NCBI GenBank assembly: GCA_036583965.1
Contig: JAZBQD010000015.1
Location: 19,224,310 to 19,288,309 of the forward strand
Direction of reading: 5' to 3'
Origin: Prunella strophiata
Taxonomy: Eukaryota > Chordata > Aves > Passeriformes > Prunellidae
Length of the DNA stretch: 64,000 bases
Position numbers and translations under genes: made by a program. Every line of letters starts with the position of its first letter. Position 1 is the first letter of the stretch. The notes below the pieces were generated by a model. That model searched no databases. It worked only from the letters and a program-made list of their open reading frames with translations, and had not been told where the DNA came from. Shown here in pieces: positions 1 through 14,600 of this stretch.

Positions 1-2123
1 AAATCCATAAATTCTCATGGTATTTGGGGAGGCTGTCCTCAGTTTCTAATGATTGTATTATACAAATAATCTAATTGATGGCAATCTGGACACATCCTGA
101 ACTGCAGATAACAAGTTTACTACCCTGACATTGACAACATCCCCCAGTTGTTTTGCTGATTGTTTATATTTTAACTGACACTCATTGATTTGCTTCACCA
201 GGTAGAAGTGAATAAAATTCCTGTTAAAGAAACAGCACCTGATTTCCCGTCTCAATGCTAAGTATTAAGACAAAGCAAGAGACTCCCAGGTATGCTATGC
301 TATTTTTTTTTACATTTTCATAGTTTGCTGAAAGAAACTATGTTGTAGGAATCCAGGTCAAACAGAACAAGGTCAAACACCTTCTATAAATGTATGTACT
401 GTCCTAAAGAAATGCTATTTGTAGGGTTAGATTTATTATAAAATATTTTGGTGGCTCATCTAAAGATCTGTGGAAGCAATTGCTTACTAATTGTGTTCCC
501 TGAAAATTACTAAAAGATGAATTTGTGGCACTGGATATTTGGTGTCAACCTACTCTAAATACAGTCAGACAATAATAGAATTCTGAATTTAATAAATGTA
601 TTTCTCTTTTTATGTAGATATGCCATGTGAGGTAATTTTAAAAGTAACATGGAAATTTAATGTATTCCCCATGTTTTTCCATGTTTCAGCTGTAACTGGC
701 TGTATTTCAGCAAGCTTACTTCAAGTAAACATTAATTATTACACTTTAAATGGGGATGCTTCAGAAAAATAATGATTTGATGATTCCTTCATGAAACCAT
801 ACCTTTTATCAAGGAGAGAAAAAACAAAAGGAAAAATAAAATTTCTTCACATCCCATTTCTACTTCTATGTACTGAACCCAGAGGCCATAATTCCCCTGT
901 GTGAAGAACACAATAATTTTTATAGCAATTATTTTTTTTATTATTGCCTATATTATGGATTAATTCCTAAAGCCTGCTTCAGCTTCTGAACACAAGATAA
1001 AAGCACACTTTGCCATAAAAGAGTTCTTGAGCCCTTGTGCATATTTTGGAGAGGATTCTCCAGGGCAGTCACTATGGAAGGGTGATCTAAAGTTTCTCCC
1101 TTAAACTGCAATTAAGGAAGGTATCCTGGGAATGGGACTGGAAAGGAGTTATTGACTTTTCTTTGTCACCTCTTCTGTCAAACATTGCCCACAGACTTCT
1201 TTTGTTGGCTACAGAAGGGATTTTTTTTTTTTTTTTGTTCATGATTGTCTTCAAAAAAAAAAAACAGTTCAGCTGCTGAGCTTTATATGCTGCTTAATTA
1301 TCTTTAACTTGCACACCTATCAGCTATTAGGCATAACATATTAAAATTGTAATTCAAACTCTTAATGAATTCCCACTTATAAGAAGTCTTTGTGCAACGT
1401 GTCACTACAAGAAGGGCAAACTGCTTCCTCTGAAAACAGGAGGGAGAGTCCCCCACACATCCCACACTGTGTTTTATTTCACTGAGTTTTTGCCTCCTCT
1501 CATGCCCTCAGTCTTCACTAGTCAGAGACAGCCAACATGTCAACAGAAGAAATACTTGACAAGGGCCTCAAAAAGAGTTAAATGAATTGTCTCCTACTCC
1601 AAAAAATAACCCAGTTTGAAAACCCAGCATTTATCTAATTCTAGGAAGACACAAAAGGAAAAATAAATACCAGTACTGGTTGGATGAAATGTTATTCTCC
1701 CACTGAGTCTCCAATTATTCAAGCAATTTCCAGTAATTTGTCCAGATTAAGTATCATTGGAATATACAACTGCTATTATTACTGAATTAAACCTTTTTTT
1801 TCTCTTTGTGTAAAGCTAAAACAATACACTGAAAAGATCATTAAAAACACGGCCTGAGTTAGTGTAAAACAGGGTTTATGTATAAAAACTTGTAACATGT
1901 AGTAACAAGCTGCTGTTGCCTATAATTTGCTAAATGTTAGGACTGTGCTGGCTGTCCTCATTCCCTACAGAGATGGCCACGTGCCAACTCCAGCCCAGCC
2001 CTTTGAAAGGGCAGATTCCAGAGATCTGCAAGGTCCTTCACAAAGTAATGGCTGCTTTCACTGAATCCCATCATAAAAATTCACTGTTCCTGATTTAGTA
2101 TTTTTTTGATCATGATCAAAGAC

Positions 2124-2410
2124 TCATAGAATGGTTTAGGTTGAAAGGGACAGTTAAAAGTCATCTAGTCCAATGCTCTTGTGATAAGCAGGGACACCTT
2201 CCACTACACCAGGTTGCTCAGAGCCCCATCCAGCCTGACCTTGAATGTTTCCAGGGTTGAGACATCTACCTGTTCCAGAGTTTTACCACACTTGTTATAA
2301 AAAACCTTTTCCTTATATCTTATCTAAACCTACCCTCATGTGGTTTAAAACCATTACCCTTTGTCCTGTCACAACAGACCATGCTAAACAGGTGGTCCCT
2401 GACTCATAAT
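2124..2410 (-). mobile_element. CR1 retrotransposon 3' fragment
   Basis: The plus strand starts CATAGAATGGTTTAGGTTG, the reverse complement of a bird CR1 3' end, and continues with the usual blocks: a variant of CATCTAGTTCCAA, GGGACACCTTCCACTA, CAGAGCCCCATCCAGCCTG, and CATGTGGTTTAAAACCATT followed by CCTTTGTCCTGTCAC. CR1 is a non-LTR (LINE) element whose copies are mostly cut short at the 5' end. This one keeps only the 3' UTR and the extreme end of ORF2, is diverged, and cannot move. The left limit is clear; the right limit is approximate. Confidence 0.85.
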
Positions 2411-5400
2411 GACCTTTGTCATGAACTACATCCCAGGGCAATAGCTCCCATGCAGCATTGACCTTCAGTGGTCTCCTACTCTTCTTAAATTTTCATGATA
2501 TAACAATAATTCCTATGTTATTTCTACATCTAGCAGTTAGATATAAGCTTTCTAAATCCTACTTTATTTAAATAATATATTTTGGGTTTTCTGAGCATCC
2601 CCTACTAAGCAGTCCCAGAGAATGCAGGTACACTTTTCTGTCTGCTTACATGGTAACAGTAAATTTTTCCATTCTCCCACTTTTGGCATTTTCTACTCTA
2701 AGGTCAACTCCACCCCAAATATCAAGCTAGGTACACAGTACAGTTTTATACCAAAATAGCTTTGCTGACTGACACAGCTGTTCTGGGAGAATTCCCTAGT
2801 TGTTAGTGCAAGTGCAGTTATATCAGCAAAACAGGATTCTCCTAGAACTGCTTGTTTTGCATGCCCACCTTAGGACTCATTTACTGGTACATAATTCCAG
2901 CATTCCTACATGGGAATAGTGGTTCCACTGATCCCATCACCTTAACAGTTCCTGCCAGCAGGACTATACCTTCAAGTAATTCAGGTCTTGTAGAGATAAT
3001 TTCAAAGTCTTGCACATTTTAAAAGGATACAGATTTGAAGAGCTGAAAGAAATTACTTTCACTACATCTCTTTCAAAAACCCAACAAATCTTAGTTTCTA
3101 AAAATAAAATTGTGAAATTTTAATATAAAAAATAGTTTTAAAAGGTAGAAATGGAAAAGTCTTTTGGTTTTTTTTCTTGGAAACATAAGCTGCTTTTAGA
3201 TGCATAAAGATACCAATTTTAGTTTCTTAAACAATATAGTTGGATTGCTTGTCCTGCATTTGGCATTCTCTTCTGCATTAAGCTTTCTTTAAGGAACATA
3301 AAGGAAATCTATAAAAGTAACTCTTGCTTTAATTAATTAATGGTAATATTAATCACATGTGAAAGCTGTCTATTCTTATTTAAACAAAATATATTTACTT
3401 TCCCCTCCAATGTCTATGAGAAAACCACAAAACCAAAATAAAGTAATAATTTTTCTGGATAACAAAAGGAGTTTTTAATGGGTTAGCATGAAGCAACACA
3501 ATGTAGATAGTTCACAAGTAGCTAAGTGGTTAGAGAGAGAAGCTCTACACTGCTGACTATTTCTGTTTTGATTAAAATAATTTCACATCTTTATGATCAC
3601 AAGGTGATCTGCAAATCACAAGGTGTCTTAGAACTTGGCAAAAAGTATTCATAATGCTTCATCAGGGAGAGAAACCAAGAGCACAGAAATAAAAAGCTAC
3701 ATGCTTTTTTTGAGGAAAGAAGTGTTGAGAAAGAAACCCATGTGAAAAAATATCAAGCAGTTTGAAAAACTAAAGGCAAGTGGTGGGCTTTTTTTTTATT
3801 TTATTTGGTTTGGGTGGTTTTTTTTTTGTTATAAATGCATACATTCTATCTGCTTCCTCTGTTTTAATTCCAATCCACCTTTTTACCTCTGAGAGTGACC
3901 TTTATAAAATTCATCAGACCCATCAGCTCAGAAGCAAGCTGTAATTATTCATTTATATGCTTAAATTATATTATTGCAACTGCCTGTGTACTCCACTGAA
4001 AGTTTTCAGAATGTCTTAGAGGAGGACAGTGTAATTAGTTTCAGATACTCTAATTTCATGAAACATGATTTGTTTCCCTTATAATTCCATCTTCAGCAGA
4101 GATGGCACAAAACCAGTATAGAACTATTGGCACTTGAGTGGCCTGTGGAGCTCAGTATCCTGAACCTCTGTTGGTGCTGCAATCTGCTGATGTTACTGAG
4201 AAGGAGGTACTGCAGAAAAGCTCTCTATGGTCTTTATGCTTGTATTCTGCCAGGAAAAAAATACAAAGAGCATCCTGCTGAGATGAAACGTGTTTTGCAA
4301 ACAACATGTAAAATTATGAACATGTAAACAGCAGGGTGGAAAGCAAGGTGTGTATCTTTCACACATTGTTCTCTGCAATCAAGAACTGCAGTAACTAGTG
4401 AGAACACAGTTTGCCAAGGACAGAGCAGGTCTGGTTCAATATGTTTGCCTTTTAAAAGTAATATGTTATCATCAAGTGTCAAAAGCCTTGGTGAGTCCAA
4501 ATGTCAGTGTTGAAGAGACATTTGTCTTGCAAGACAGTCAGCTAATTTCAAAATACCCTGTAGAAGGTTAATATATATTAAGGTGATGTGATTTTGCAAA
4601 GTTCTGTGCCTATTAGGTTATCTGTTTTCTTGAGACCATAGATTACATTCATTGAAAACACTGTGTGCCAGAGTCCTGTGCATTATTTCAGTGCAGAACA
4701 ACCAAATGGGGGGGTTTCTGAGGCTTCTTATGCTCTGCAAAGCACTGCAGAGACTTGCCACACCAATTTTGTAAATCATGCTCTTTCAGACTGCCTGCAC
4801 TGTGTAGTGCACAGGTAGCCAGCTCCATCCATCAGCCAGCCTGGCTGGAACCATCATATGGTTACATCCATAACCTTGTGGTCACCATCCATATGGTTAC
4901 TGCTAGCTGGTAGAGTGGAATCTCTGAATGCCTCAGAGTTCCAGAATGTCTGTGGAAGCTACACCATTTTAATGATGTCATAAATGTCCCTTCTTGTGGG
5001 TGCAAATGTATAGGGTGCAAATACTTTAAACCTTAACTAGGATTTTACAAGGGGACCATATTCACTGATTAAACACCTTAATTTTAATGGTCAGCACTAA
5101 ACTCACTGACTAGAATCTGAGTCAGTTGGTGGGCACCAGAATCTAGCCAGAAATAACATTAAAAATATTTTCCAAGCAAAGTTTAAATATATTTTTATCT
5201 GCTGATGTCATGTTTATCTGACAAAATCACAGATTTCAGTTTTATTTTGTAAGTTTTCACGTTGTTTGTAATTCTGGCAGAGGAATGTGTGCTGTTGTCA
5301 TTAAATGTCTCTCATTGCCATGGTGTTTTAGTCATAGCAGTGTCTCTTCAGACATGCTCACACAATCCATGAATCCCAAAATGCCACTAATGGAAAACAA

Positions 5401-5487
5401 TTTTATTTTTCTCTTTCATTTGTTTATATCTGGTAATCCACAGCTGTGTCTACATGAGCAAATACAATATCAAGACACTTTCTGATG

Positions 5488-5830
5488 CATAGAATGTGTT
5501 GAGTTGGAAGGGACCTTAAAAATGATCTAGTTCCAACCCACCTGCTGTAGGCAAGGACACCTTTCACTAGACCACATTCCTCCAAGCCCCATCCACCCTG
5601 GCCTTGAACACTTCCAGAGGTGTGGCATCCTCTCAGCTTCTCTGGGCAGCCTGTTCCAGTGCCTCACCACACTCTGAGTAAAGAGTTTCTTCCTAATATC
5701 TAATCTAAACTTTCCCACTTTCCACTTTAACCCATTACCTCTTGTCCTATCACTACATGCCCCTGTAAAAAGTCATTCTCCAGCTTTTTTGTAGGCCCCC
5801 TTTTGGGTACTGGAAGGCTTCTATTAGGAA
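5488..5830 (-). mobile_element. CR1 retrotransposon 3' fragment with ORF2 tail
   Basis: CR1 copy on the minus strand, 3' end at the left (CATAGAATGTGTTGAGTTGG). Read in reverse it encodes the last residues of the CR1 ORF2 reverse transcriptase protein: [20 protein letters not shown] and LPREAERMP (positions about 5718-5630). The pieces CCTCTTGTCCTATCACTACA and GTAGGCCCCCTTTTGGGTAC are standard for the family. It is better preserved than the copy at 2124 but 5'-truncated and inactive. Confidence 0.92.
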
Positions 5831-8635
5831 CTGGATAATTTTACTGCTACATTTTCAAAAGAGTCTCTAGTACAGTATCAGCTTAAAGCTGTAGAGCACC
5901 TCCAAAGATGTTCTGATTCAGGAGTTCAAATGGGCCAGAAATCACAGCCAAAGTCTGTTTTGGTGTATCACAATATAGATTTGCATAACTGTGCCAACTG
6001 GACTCATTGCTGGGGACCACCCTGTGTGATTTAACACTGCAATACAGTAGAACCTTCTCTCAGGTATGACACTGCTACAGATTTAAAACTGCCAGGCAGG
6101 ATTTGAATTGCAGATGTAAAATATGAAGTTTTACAGCAATTTATTTGACCTCAGAGTCACTGTGCTGCAAATAACATTTCCTCAGTTAGCTGTTTGAAAG
6201 CCAGTTAGCCATACTATCACCATATTAATGAGTTCAAATGGGATTTGAAACACCATCTACGGAGGCTTAATGTGTGTGCATAACCTGGAACTCTTAGAAA
6301 CCTTTCATTCACATTTCATACATGTAAAGTCACATTTCACAATCTAGCATTTCAGGACTGAGAGTAACAGATAGAAAGCAACAGAATGAAAGTAAAATTT
6401 CATTGACTTAGATTCTATTACTACTGTTACTATTGTTACTAGTGCACTAGCTAATATTGGTTACAGACCAGATGTGCTGATACAAATTTGGCATTTGGTA
6501 TATCCTACAAAATACTGAATAACTTAAGCTTCTTTACTTATGCTGACCTTTAAGAAATAAATTTTACTTCTCCAGCTAGTAGGGTGTCCCATCCAAGATA
6601 ATCTAAATATATCATAGTTTCCAAAGATCCCTCAGATATGAGGTTCATTATCTTCCATGTATAATTTAGGCTGTCACCTAAAGAGTAAATAACTGAAAAT
6701 AAAAAGGTGAGAGGTATGTAATTGATGCCAACCTCAAGATAATTTTGTTCATCTGCAAAACCACTTATGAGCATAGGTCTGTGAATAATCTTCACAAATT
6801 TGATCAGTTTTGTCAGGATTATACAATACTTTCTATCTTTACTTCAGAATCTGGCTACTTTTTGCTGCATATTTAGTTAATGATAACGCTGGAAGAGCAA
6901 GAAAGCTTGGACATGAATATAGAAAACACTATATGAACTCATAATTTGAGATTTTTTCCTAAAAAAGTTTGCAATCTTAATGGTATAGCAGATAAAAACC
7001 TCAGGCTGCAGCATAGAAAGAAATGGCACCAAATTTACACTACCCCCAGTAAATCAGCAGCAAAAACTTCCTGCCATCTGGATAATCTCCATCAGCAAAG
7101 AATATTTCAAATGTACTAGCAAATAACATCCTACAAATCTTTTCATATGTTTCTATATTAAGAGAGAGTTTGTATCAACTTCCTTTTCACTAGTGTTATT
7201 TCAGACTGGCATATTGAAGTGAGTATTATGATTTCCTCTGTGGAAGGGACACTGAAACGTGTGCCTCTTTCTTTAGCTCCTTGTATTAGCTTTTTAAAAT
7301 AAAAACCAGCACCAATATAATTCAAAGAATTCTATTGTTTTTCAAGGGTCATCACAGTCCACATTGCAAGTGGTAAGTGACTCATCTAAGGACAAAAGTG
7401 TTGCTCTGAGAGAAGAAAAGAGCTTTAACTAAAGAGAAAGGGAAAACCAACCCCCAATGGTTCATGACAGTGACATAATATGTTTACTTACATAACACAA
7501 TGAACCTAGTACTTTAGCCTCAACTCAGGTACTGGAAACTACATCAGCTAGGTCTGGCCAGGCTAAATAGTTTTGCAGATTTTGTCACTTGTATGCCTGG
7601 AGTTAGCTCAGGTATTTGTGGCCCTCCTGTGCTGTGTGGCCATGATATGCACCAAGAGTCATCTCATTTCACTTCTGCATACCAAAACTAGGAGTCTAGT
7701 TCAAACCAGCTGCCTAGGCTGCCTCTGTACACAATGGACAAAAATTTGAAACAACATGACTGCAATACCAGAGTGCCAACTATAGCAAATGAATGAATTT
7801 TCAGTCCCAGAGGAGTTAACAGCCAATGCTAACTGAAAATAGAAAGCCTATGGACTCCAACAGGAACTGCACACAGCCACAAAAATATCAGAACCAAACC
7901 TAGAAGATGACAGAACCGCAAAAATCTGACTCAGCTGGTGACTGTCAGCTGTGTAAAAGGGCTTCTCAAATCCTTTTGGACTAGTAAAGGCACATCAAGA
8001 TTTGAACTCAAGAGTGCAAGGTGGTACAAAACACAACTTCTGACTCACCTACCCAGAAGCCCAGGAGCAAATTTAAAGATAGATGAAACAGACAGGTCAC
8101 CTGCAGCCCACAGTCCAGACTGTGGCTGCTCCTTTGCAGTACACACTTGTGTGTCTGTTTACATACATATGCATATTTATATTCATGCATACAGAAATGT
8201 TGTATTGTGTTTATTCCCACCCACTTGTGTCTGCATCATATTTTGTACAGGAGAAAAATTGTACAGGAAAAATTGTAGGAGTTAATGCTGGACTGATAAA
8301 AGCAATTAGGGCAACAGCCCAGCTGTATGGAATGTCTCACAAGCAATGTATATTTAATTTGAAATATTCTTAGTATATAAATGCTATGCTAAAAATAATG
8401 CCCAAATAATCAACATAACTAAGTTTTTTATTTTAAAAAATGTATTTTTTTTACATCTTCCTCCATAAATTTCAGCTAAATAGTACATAAGCCATTTCAC
8501 ACAGGAGCTGAGAAATATTCCTCCCACTTCTTTTGGAGTGATCTTTCAAGGAACTTTGGGTTCTCAGAACCCTAAAAATCAAGCCAATAATTCTTTGCTT
8601 ATTTCTTCCCTTTTACCCTGCTTCTTTTGTTTCAG

Positions 8636-8665
<30 letters not shown>
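8636..8665. repeat. Poly(A) run, 30 bases
   Basis: Uninterrupted run of 30 A directly after a pyrimidine-rich stretch ending TTTGTTTCAG. No retroelement body was recognised to its left, so it is listed only as a mononucleotide repeat. Confidence 0.95.
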
Positions 8666-8667
<2 letters not shown>

Positions 8668-11600
8668 TACACATTTTGTTAATTAAAATTCCTCTTTTTT
8701 TTTTCTGTATGAATACTGGCTATTGTTACTTTCTAAAATAATCCTTTGTGGATTTAACAAATGTCAGGATTCTGCACCAGCATTCTTGTTTAGAGAGCTC
8801 TTCAAAATTCAATTAGAATAGAAGCAACCCACTAAGTTGAGCAAATGAGTTATTTGAATACTTTTTCTACATCTGCCTATTATGTAGTGCATCAAAAATA
8901 GTTGACTCTTGTCTTAATTTTACAATGCAAGTCTTTAGTTAATGTTTGAATAAAGTTTAGTTAATAAACTTTAAATTTTCTCTATAGCTCTCCTTATTCA
9001 GTCTCTCCATGTATAATGATCTTAATGTCTTTGTATTTAGTTTGGGGAGTATCTTTAGCTTCAGGGTCATTTAATACACAGATGAGTTCAGTTCTGTATG
9101 CATGAAAAGAGAGAAGAATGTTCTCCAAGAATGAATGTGACAAATGAGCATATGAGAACATTTTTTTCCCTGTAAATATTTAGAGAATGTTTTAAATTTT
9201 AATTTAAGCCTTATTTTACTCTATGAAATGTCATATATAGCCAAAAGGTACAGACTGCACAGCTAAACTATTGGTGCCAATGCCTACTAAAGACACCTCC
9301 TGTCTTAACTTGTACCCATGCAAATATATAGCTACTCCATGAACACCTCTAGATTATCACTAAATTTGAGGTTTCATAAAAGTGTGTCAGGTAAGCACAG
9401 CAATCAGTTGAGTTATGCACCTGTTTGACTTAAAATAATTTATAATTAAGATCATAGTTAGAATATTGTTTGTAGGATAAATATATTATTGAGCAGTAGT
9501 AGAGATAAAAAGCTTAATGAAATGTTAAGCTCTTTAACTGGGATGATGAAAACCAGCTTTGATATGAGCTACTTATACTTTTGCCAAAAGCCAACCAAAA
9601 TTTATAGTAGATTAAGACTTCAGAGTGAGGAAAGAGATGTTACTTTAAGGACCTGAATCTACCATGCTAGATAAGTCACACAAACTTCTGGTTTCCAACA
9701 TCCACACAATCTAGCAGTCAGACTGCTTTTTTCAAGTCCCAGAACAGAGGCAAATATGAACAAAACATAAGAAAATCAAAATGGCCATATCAGAAAAAAA
9801 ACAAAGTTCCAATTATTCAGTATCCTCTGTTAGCCTGGCTAATACCAATGCCTAAGAAATATATGTAAGAAAAGAAAAGTAGGGGAAAGAATACCTTTAT
9901 TTTGCTGACTGCTGGTTTAGAGGCTGAGTTAGATCTTTTTGTGTTTAATTGCCATTGCTAGATCAAATCCAACTCACTTTGTCTAATCTCTTTTTGAGCC
10001 AGTATATCCATCAGGTCCATGCAGGTCCATCCTATAGAATGGGTCCCTTAGTCTAAATTTGAACTGTGAATTATTTCCTCCTGCTTGTTTGCCTGGTAAT
10101 TGTCTGCAATGCTCTAGTTCTTGCATTGTGGGAGCAATGAATAAATCCTTCTGTAGTCACTTTTTTTTACAGTATCCCTTAATTTACAGGCCTCAAACAT
10201 CTCCTTCAGTCATTTTTTTTCTGGACTGAAATCCTCCTTTTTCACATTCTTCATAATCCCTGCTGCAATCTCTTCCTACTTCCTTCAGCTCTGTGTCCTT
10301 TCTGGGGCTGTGGGGCCATTAGAGGTGCATACATGAGAATAATGTTTTCTGTGCTACTTTGTGATATTATTTTCCTAACAATTGTAGCTTCATATTTTGA
10401 GGGAAAGAAAGCACATAGGAATTTGAGTGTGGAGACAAAACAGAGGGGAAAAAAACATTAAACCACAACTTCAATTTGAGATGACTAAATAAGAAGTGAA
10501 CTCTCTCATTTTTTAACAACTTCTAAGCTGTAAAGAATGACTGAAAATATTTCTTTTCTATTTTGGAAAGCCTTGATACATAAAAATCTGTCTTCAGACA
10601 GTGAGCAACTCTTGAGTGCTTAAACTCAGGGACCTGTGTCTCTTTCAGCATACAGTATTTGACTCAGGTACTATGCTTACTTTGTGTGGCATCCAGCATG
10701 ACTGAAGTGTATCAGATAATCCCATTTCAAGTCTGGTGTATAATTGACAGAGAAAATTATAAGCTTGAACCATTTTACAAAATGAAATTATAGAGAATAA
10801 TGGGAAACTTTTTTTGCCTTCCTAAGTAGGAAAGTCTTTGAGTGTAAGTAGAATTTTGTGATGCGATTAAGGAAAATTAGTGGCTAAGATGTTGGCAAAC
10901 AGCTGAAGAGATCTGTCAGAGGAAGCCAACAATCATGTCTGGAGAGAGAAATGTTAGGTGACAATCATGTATGAGTGAATGATAAAACAAAAGCCATTGC
11001 TTCCTAGGGTGCACTCCAAGAAATGACAAAGATCTATATGTAAACTGGAAAACATTCTAAAACACAGGACAATACTTCAATCTGTGGTTTGACATATATT
11101 GTGCAATTAATTTCTACATAAGACTAGGAGAAACCACTGATCCTCACTGTCAAATTTCAGTTGGGAGGAGAAAAAAAACCATCCCATTCATGCAGTTCAG
11201 GACAGACAGATAAAAATGAATTAAAAGAATGCCTGTAGCTAGCTACCCAGAAAATCTGTGGCCCAAATAACATAAGGGAACCTGTAGACAAAAACCCTAA
11301 TGCCTGCTGAGAGGTGGTGATTGTAGTGAAAGTCTGCAGGGACATAAGGCCTGAATAGCCATTTACTAGCTCTGCACCCTAGGAAAAGGATTTTTGATAT
11401 AGGCAAGTACATGAAAAGACCACTTGGAAGACAGATAATTGGTGCAAGTAGTTTCCATTTTGAATTCAATATGTCCAAGGATGGGATTTCTTATAGAAGA
11501 GAAACAACTTCAAACAGAAAACATTCACTGTGAAAGGAAACTTCAGCAATTATATGAAGATTGGGGACATGGGGAAATTTGCAACAGCTGCAGGGGAAAA

Positions 11601-14600
11601 TAAACTGAGGACACTGCTGAAGACAGCTTCAGAAGATCATGCTGGGAGGGTTACCTTGTGAGGTTTGAAGAGCCACTGAAGGGTTCAGAATTTATCCTTT
11701 CAGATTGGGTGAAACTAGCAGAGAATCGTGCCTATTTTTATTACAGAGACTGCAGAGGCTTTGATGATGTTTTGGATTTCTAACCAAATGCCCAGATAAC
11801 ACACATAACTGACATTATAGGAAACCTGACTTTGTTTTCAACTGGCTAAAGCATCAAGTAATGTGGTCATTGCCTTTTCCACTGCCCTCAGTCCCTAGTC
11901 CATGCTCCCTGAGGGGCAGGGAGGCAGGTCATTCCAGCTGGTACCCTGACCAGCTCTGCCTGCCAGCTGTGGCAAACTCTTGGCACAGAGATCCAACTAC
12001 TACACTTTAAATCACAACCTCCAGTCACTCTGAGGCAGTAAAAGAGGGAGTCTTTGCTCAGTGACTAAAGTTTAGCAGTTCTGACTCCAATATTTTTTTT
12101 TTCTGCAGTGCTTTTGCAGGTATCCTGCCTGTGGCACAAGGCTTGGAATTACATGATTTTTGAGGTAAAAAACTATTCCAAACTATTCCATCATCCTGTG
12201 ATTTTATGATTTTTCTGTTAATCAGGCTAATATTTTCTTTTGTTTGCTTGTGCTTTCTCACTATGGTCCTACATATTGGCATCATATCCAAGGTTACTGC
12301 TAGAAGGCTGTTTTACCTACACATAAAGACTGCTTTGTAAGATGCCATCATATCTTTGATTCACAGTTTAAACTCAAACACACAAATTATCACACAAAAG
12401 CTACCTAAACACTTTTAAATTAGGAAGACTCAGGCACTTTGTGTCATGGCTACCTCAAGAACTAGGTCCTCCTTTTGTAATTACTCCACTGGAGAGTGTC
12501 AGCTGTACCTAATCTATCAAACAGAAAAGATGTCAAGAGAAGGTTAGTGTTAGAAAAGGATTCTTTACTTTCTACTGTAATTCTACTTAGAGATCAGGAA
12601 TCACTAAATTTTAGGGGAGTCTGTGAACCTTTACTCCTTCCTTAGGATTTAATTTTTAGAAACAGTATTATATGAAAAGAATCCTTTAAGAAAATGTAAG
12701 AAATTTGTGGAAGATCATAGTACTAAATAATGTTTGGTCTGTGAGATACTGTGTTTATAAATCAACTATTTCATAAGAGAAGATCCTTTAGCCTCAGTTT
12801 ATATCAGGTTCATTTTAAATAAAAAGTCTGACTGAGTGCTTTGGGCACTGGAGGGGGTGTCAGTCCAAAACATTTCTGGAAAGGGATCCTTGGAGCTGCA
12901 GGTCCCTTGCTGCAGGACTTTGGAATCCATGAGGTTTGAAAAGACAGCATTTACAGGTGGCCACATTGTTATTTTTTAGTGTCTCATCAAGATGCATTAA
13001 ATGTTTTGTGCCACCTGCCCTGCTTTCCTTGGACTTCCACAGAAGTCTCAAAGGTGCATTAGGCCTCAAGATCTGTTTCTTTGCCACAGTCCTGTTTAGG
13101 AAGATTAACCAGTGAGAATATGGGAGGAAAAGGTCAAATGCAGATCAATTGGGGTAAGAAATAATGATGCTGAGGTAAAATAATATTAGCATCATAAGTG
13201 CTGAATCTGGATAAACAGTCATCTGAAAATCAGGTTAACAGATTTCTAAAAGAGCTTTGGAGTTCAATAGCAAGGAACACATCTGTTCTTCCTTTCAACT
13301 GAGATACTTTTAGTGACCTTTTCTTTAAAAAGCTGCACTCTCAAGAATACACATTTATTATTTAACATTTTATTAAATACTTCTGCAAAATCAAAGGATA
13401 ATGTACGTGCTCTGAATGTCTAAATGATGAATTTGAGAGTGGAATGAAGTTGCATTCCTGTTCCTTTTATGGTTCTCTGTACTGGAAATTTATTTTTAGA
13501 ACAAATAAAAGTAACATTGTAATTATCCTTTTATGCTTACAGTTTTGGTATTGTATTAAAAATGTCTTAAAAGGAACACATGGCATTCACTGGCATTCAA
13601 ACACTTGTGAAGTTGCTCCATTCTGCTTATGCCTGTTTCTCCACTGTTATAATTTTCCATCAGTCTGTCTATATTATATTTCTATTTCTGCAAGTTATCA
13701 CTTCTGTGAGCAAATACAGTATTGTTTGACAAAATAGAAGGAGACAGAGAATTCCTGATTTACATTATTAAGATCATATTATGTAATTAATTGCCACAAA
13801 ACTTGTTAATTCTAATTTAATATGACCAGATGAAGTGAATACAATAATGTTCAGAAAAGTATCAAAATATTGCGTGCTAATAGTTGGGATACAGCTCAAA
13901 AGGAGTGTGGGTTTCTGGCATTGTAAGACAAAAGAGGGTGCAAAAAGAAGTGTATGAAAAATAAGTGTGCTGGCATAATGTTAATGGTCATCAGATGATA
14001 TGAATGAAGGTTCAACATTCATTCAGGAAGTAGGAAAAGCACCAAGTGTGCAGAAAACCACATTTCTGTCAAAACAGCTGGGGCGTCAATGACATAACAG
14101 AGCTGCAGGTTAGACAGAATAATTTTAGGCACTCAGTACACTCTACACATCAAACATGTATAGGACTAATCTTCTAATAAAAGTTAATTCCACTGAGCTC
14201 TACCCTGTCTGACAACCTTATATTAATTTCTCCATTACTGAATGAGTATCCTCCAAAACTCATTTTCTGAATGTTCATCCTTACCTCCCTTGTTGAACTA
14301 AAATAATATAAATATTTTTTTCCATGACTGTATAGTGGTGTACATGTGTATGTCAAACAGAGTGAGTGAGAGAGAGAAACAACTGTCTTCTCTTCCTGCA
14401 AGAAACCTTCTTCATTTCCCCTCTTTTTTTTTTAATGGACACAAACCACTTTGTTCACATGCTCCATTGTTTTCTAGCCACTGAACAACCATGTAACCCA
14501 AACCTGAGTGCCTAAAACTGTAAAACAGAGATTTTTACCTAAAAGAGAGATCATTTACCTGGTCCATAAATATGCAAGGCTGTATTTTGAAATGGAAGCA

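Noticed and set aside
8610..8665. Pyrimidine tract plus CAG followed by 30 A, like an acceptor or a retrocopy tail
   Set aside because: Wrong strand for RIMS2, no coding sequence follows, and no retroelement body precedes it.
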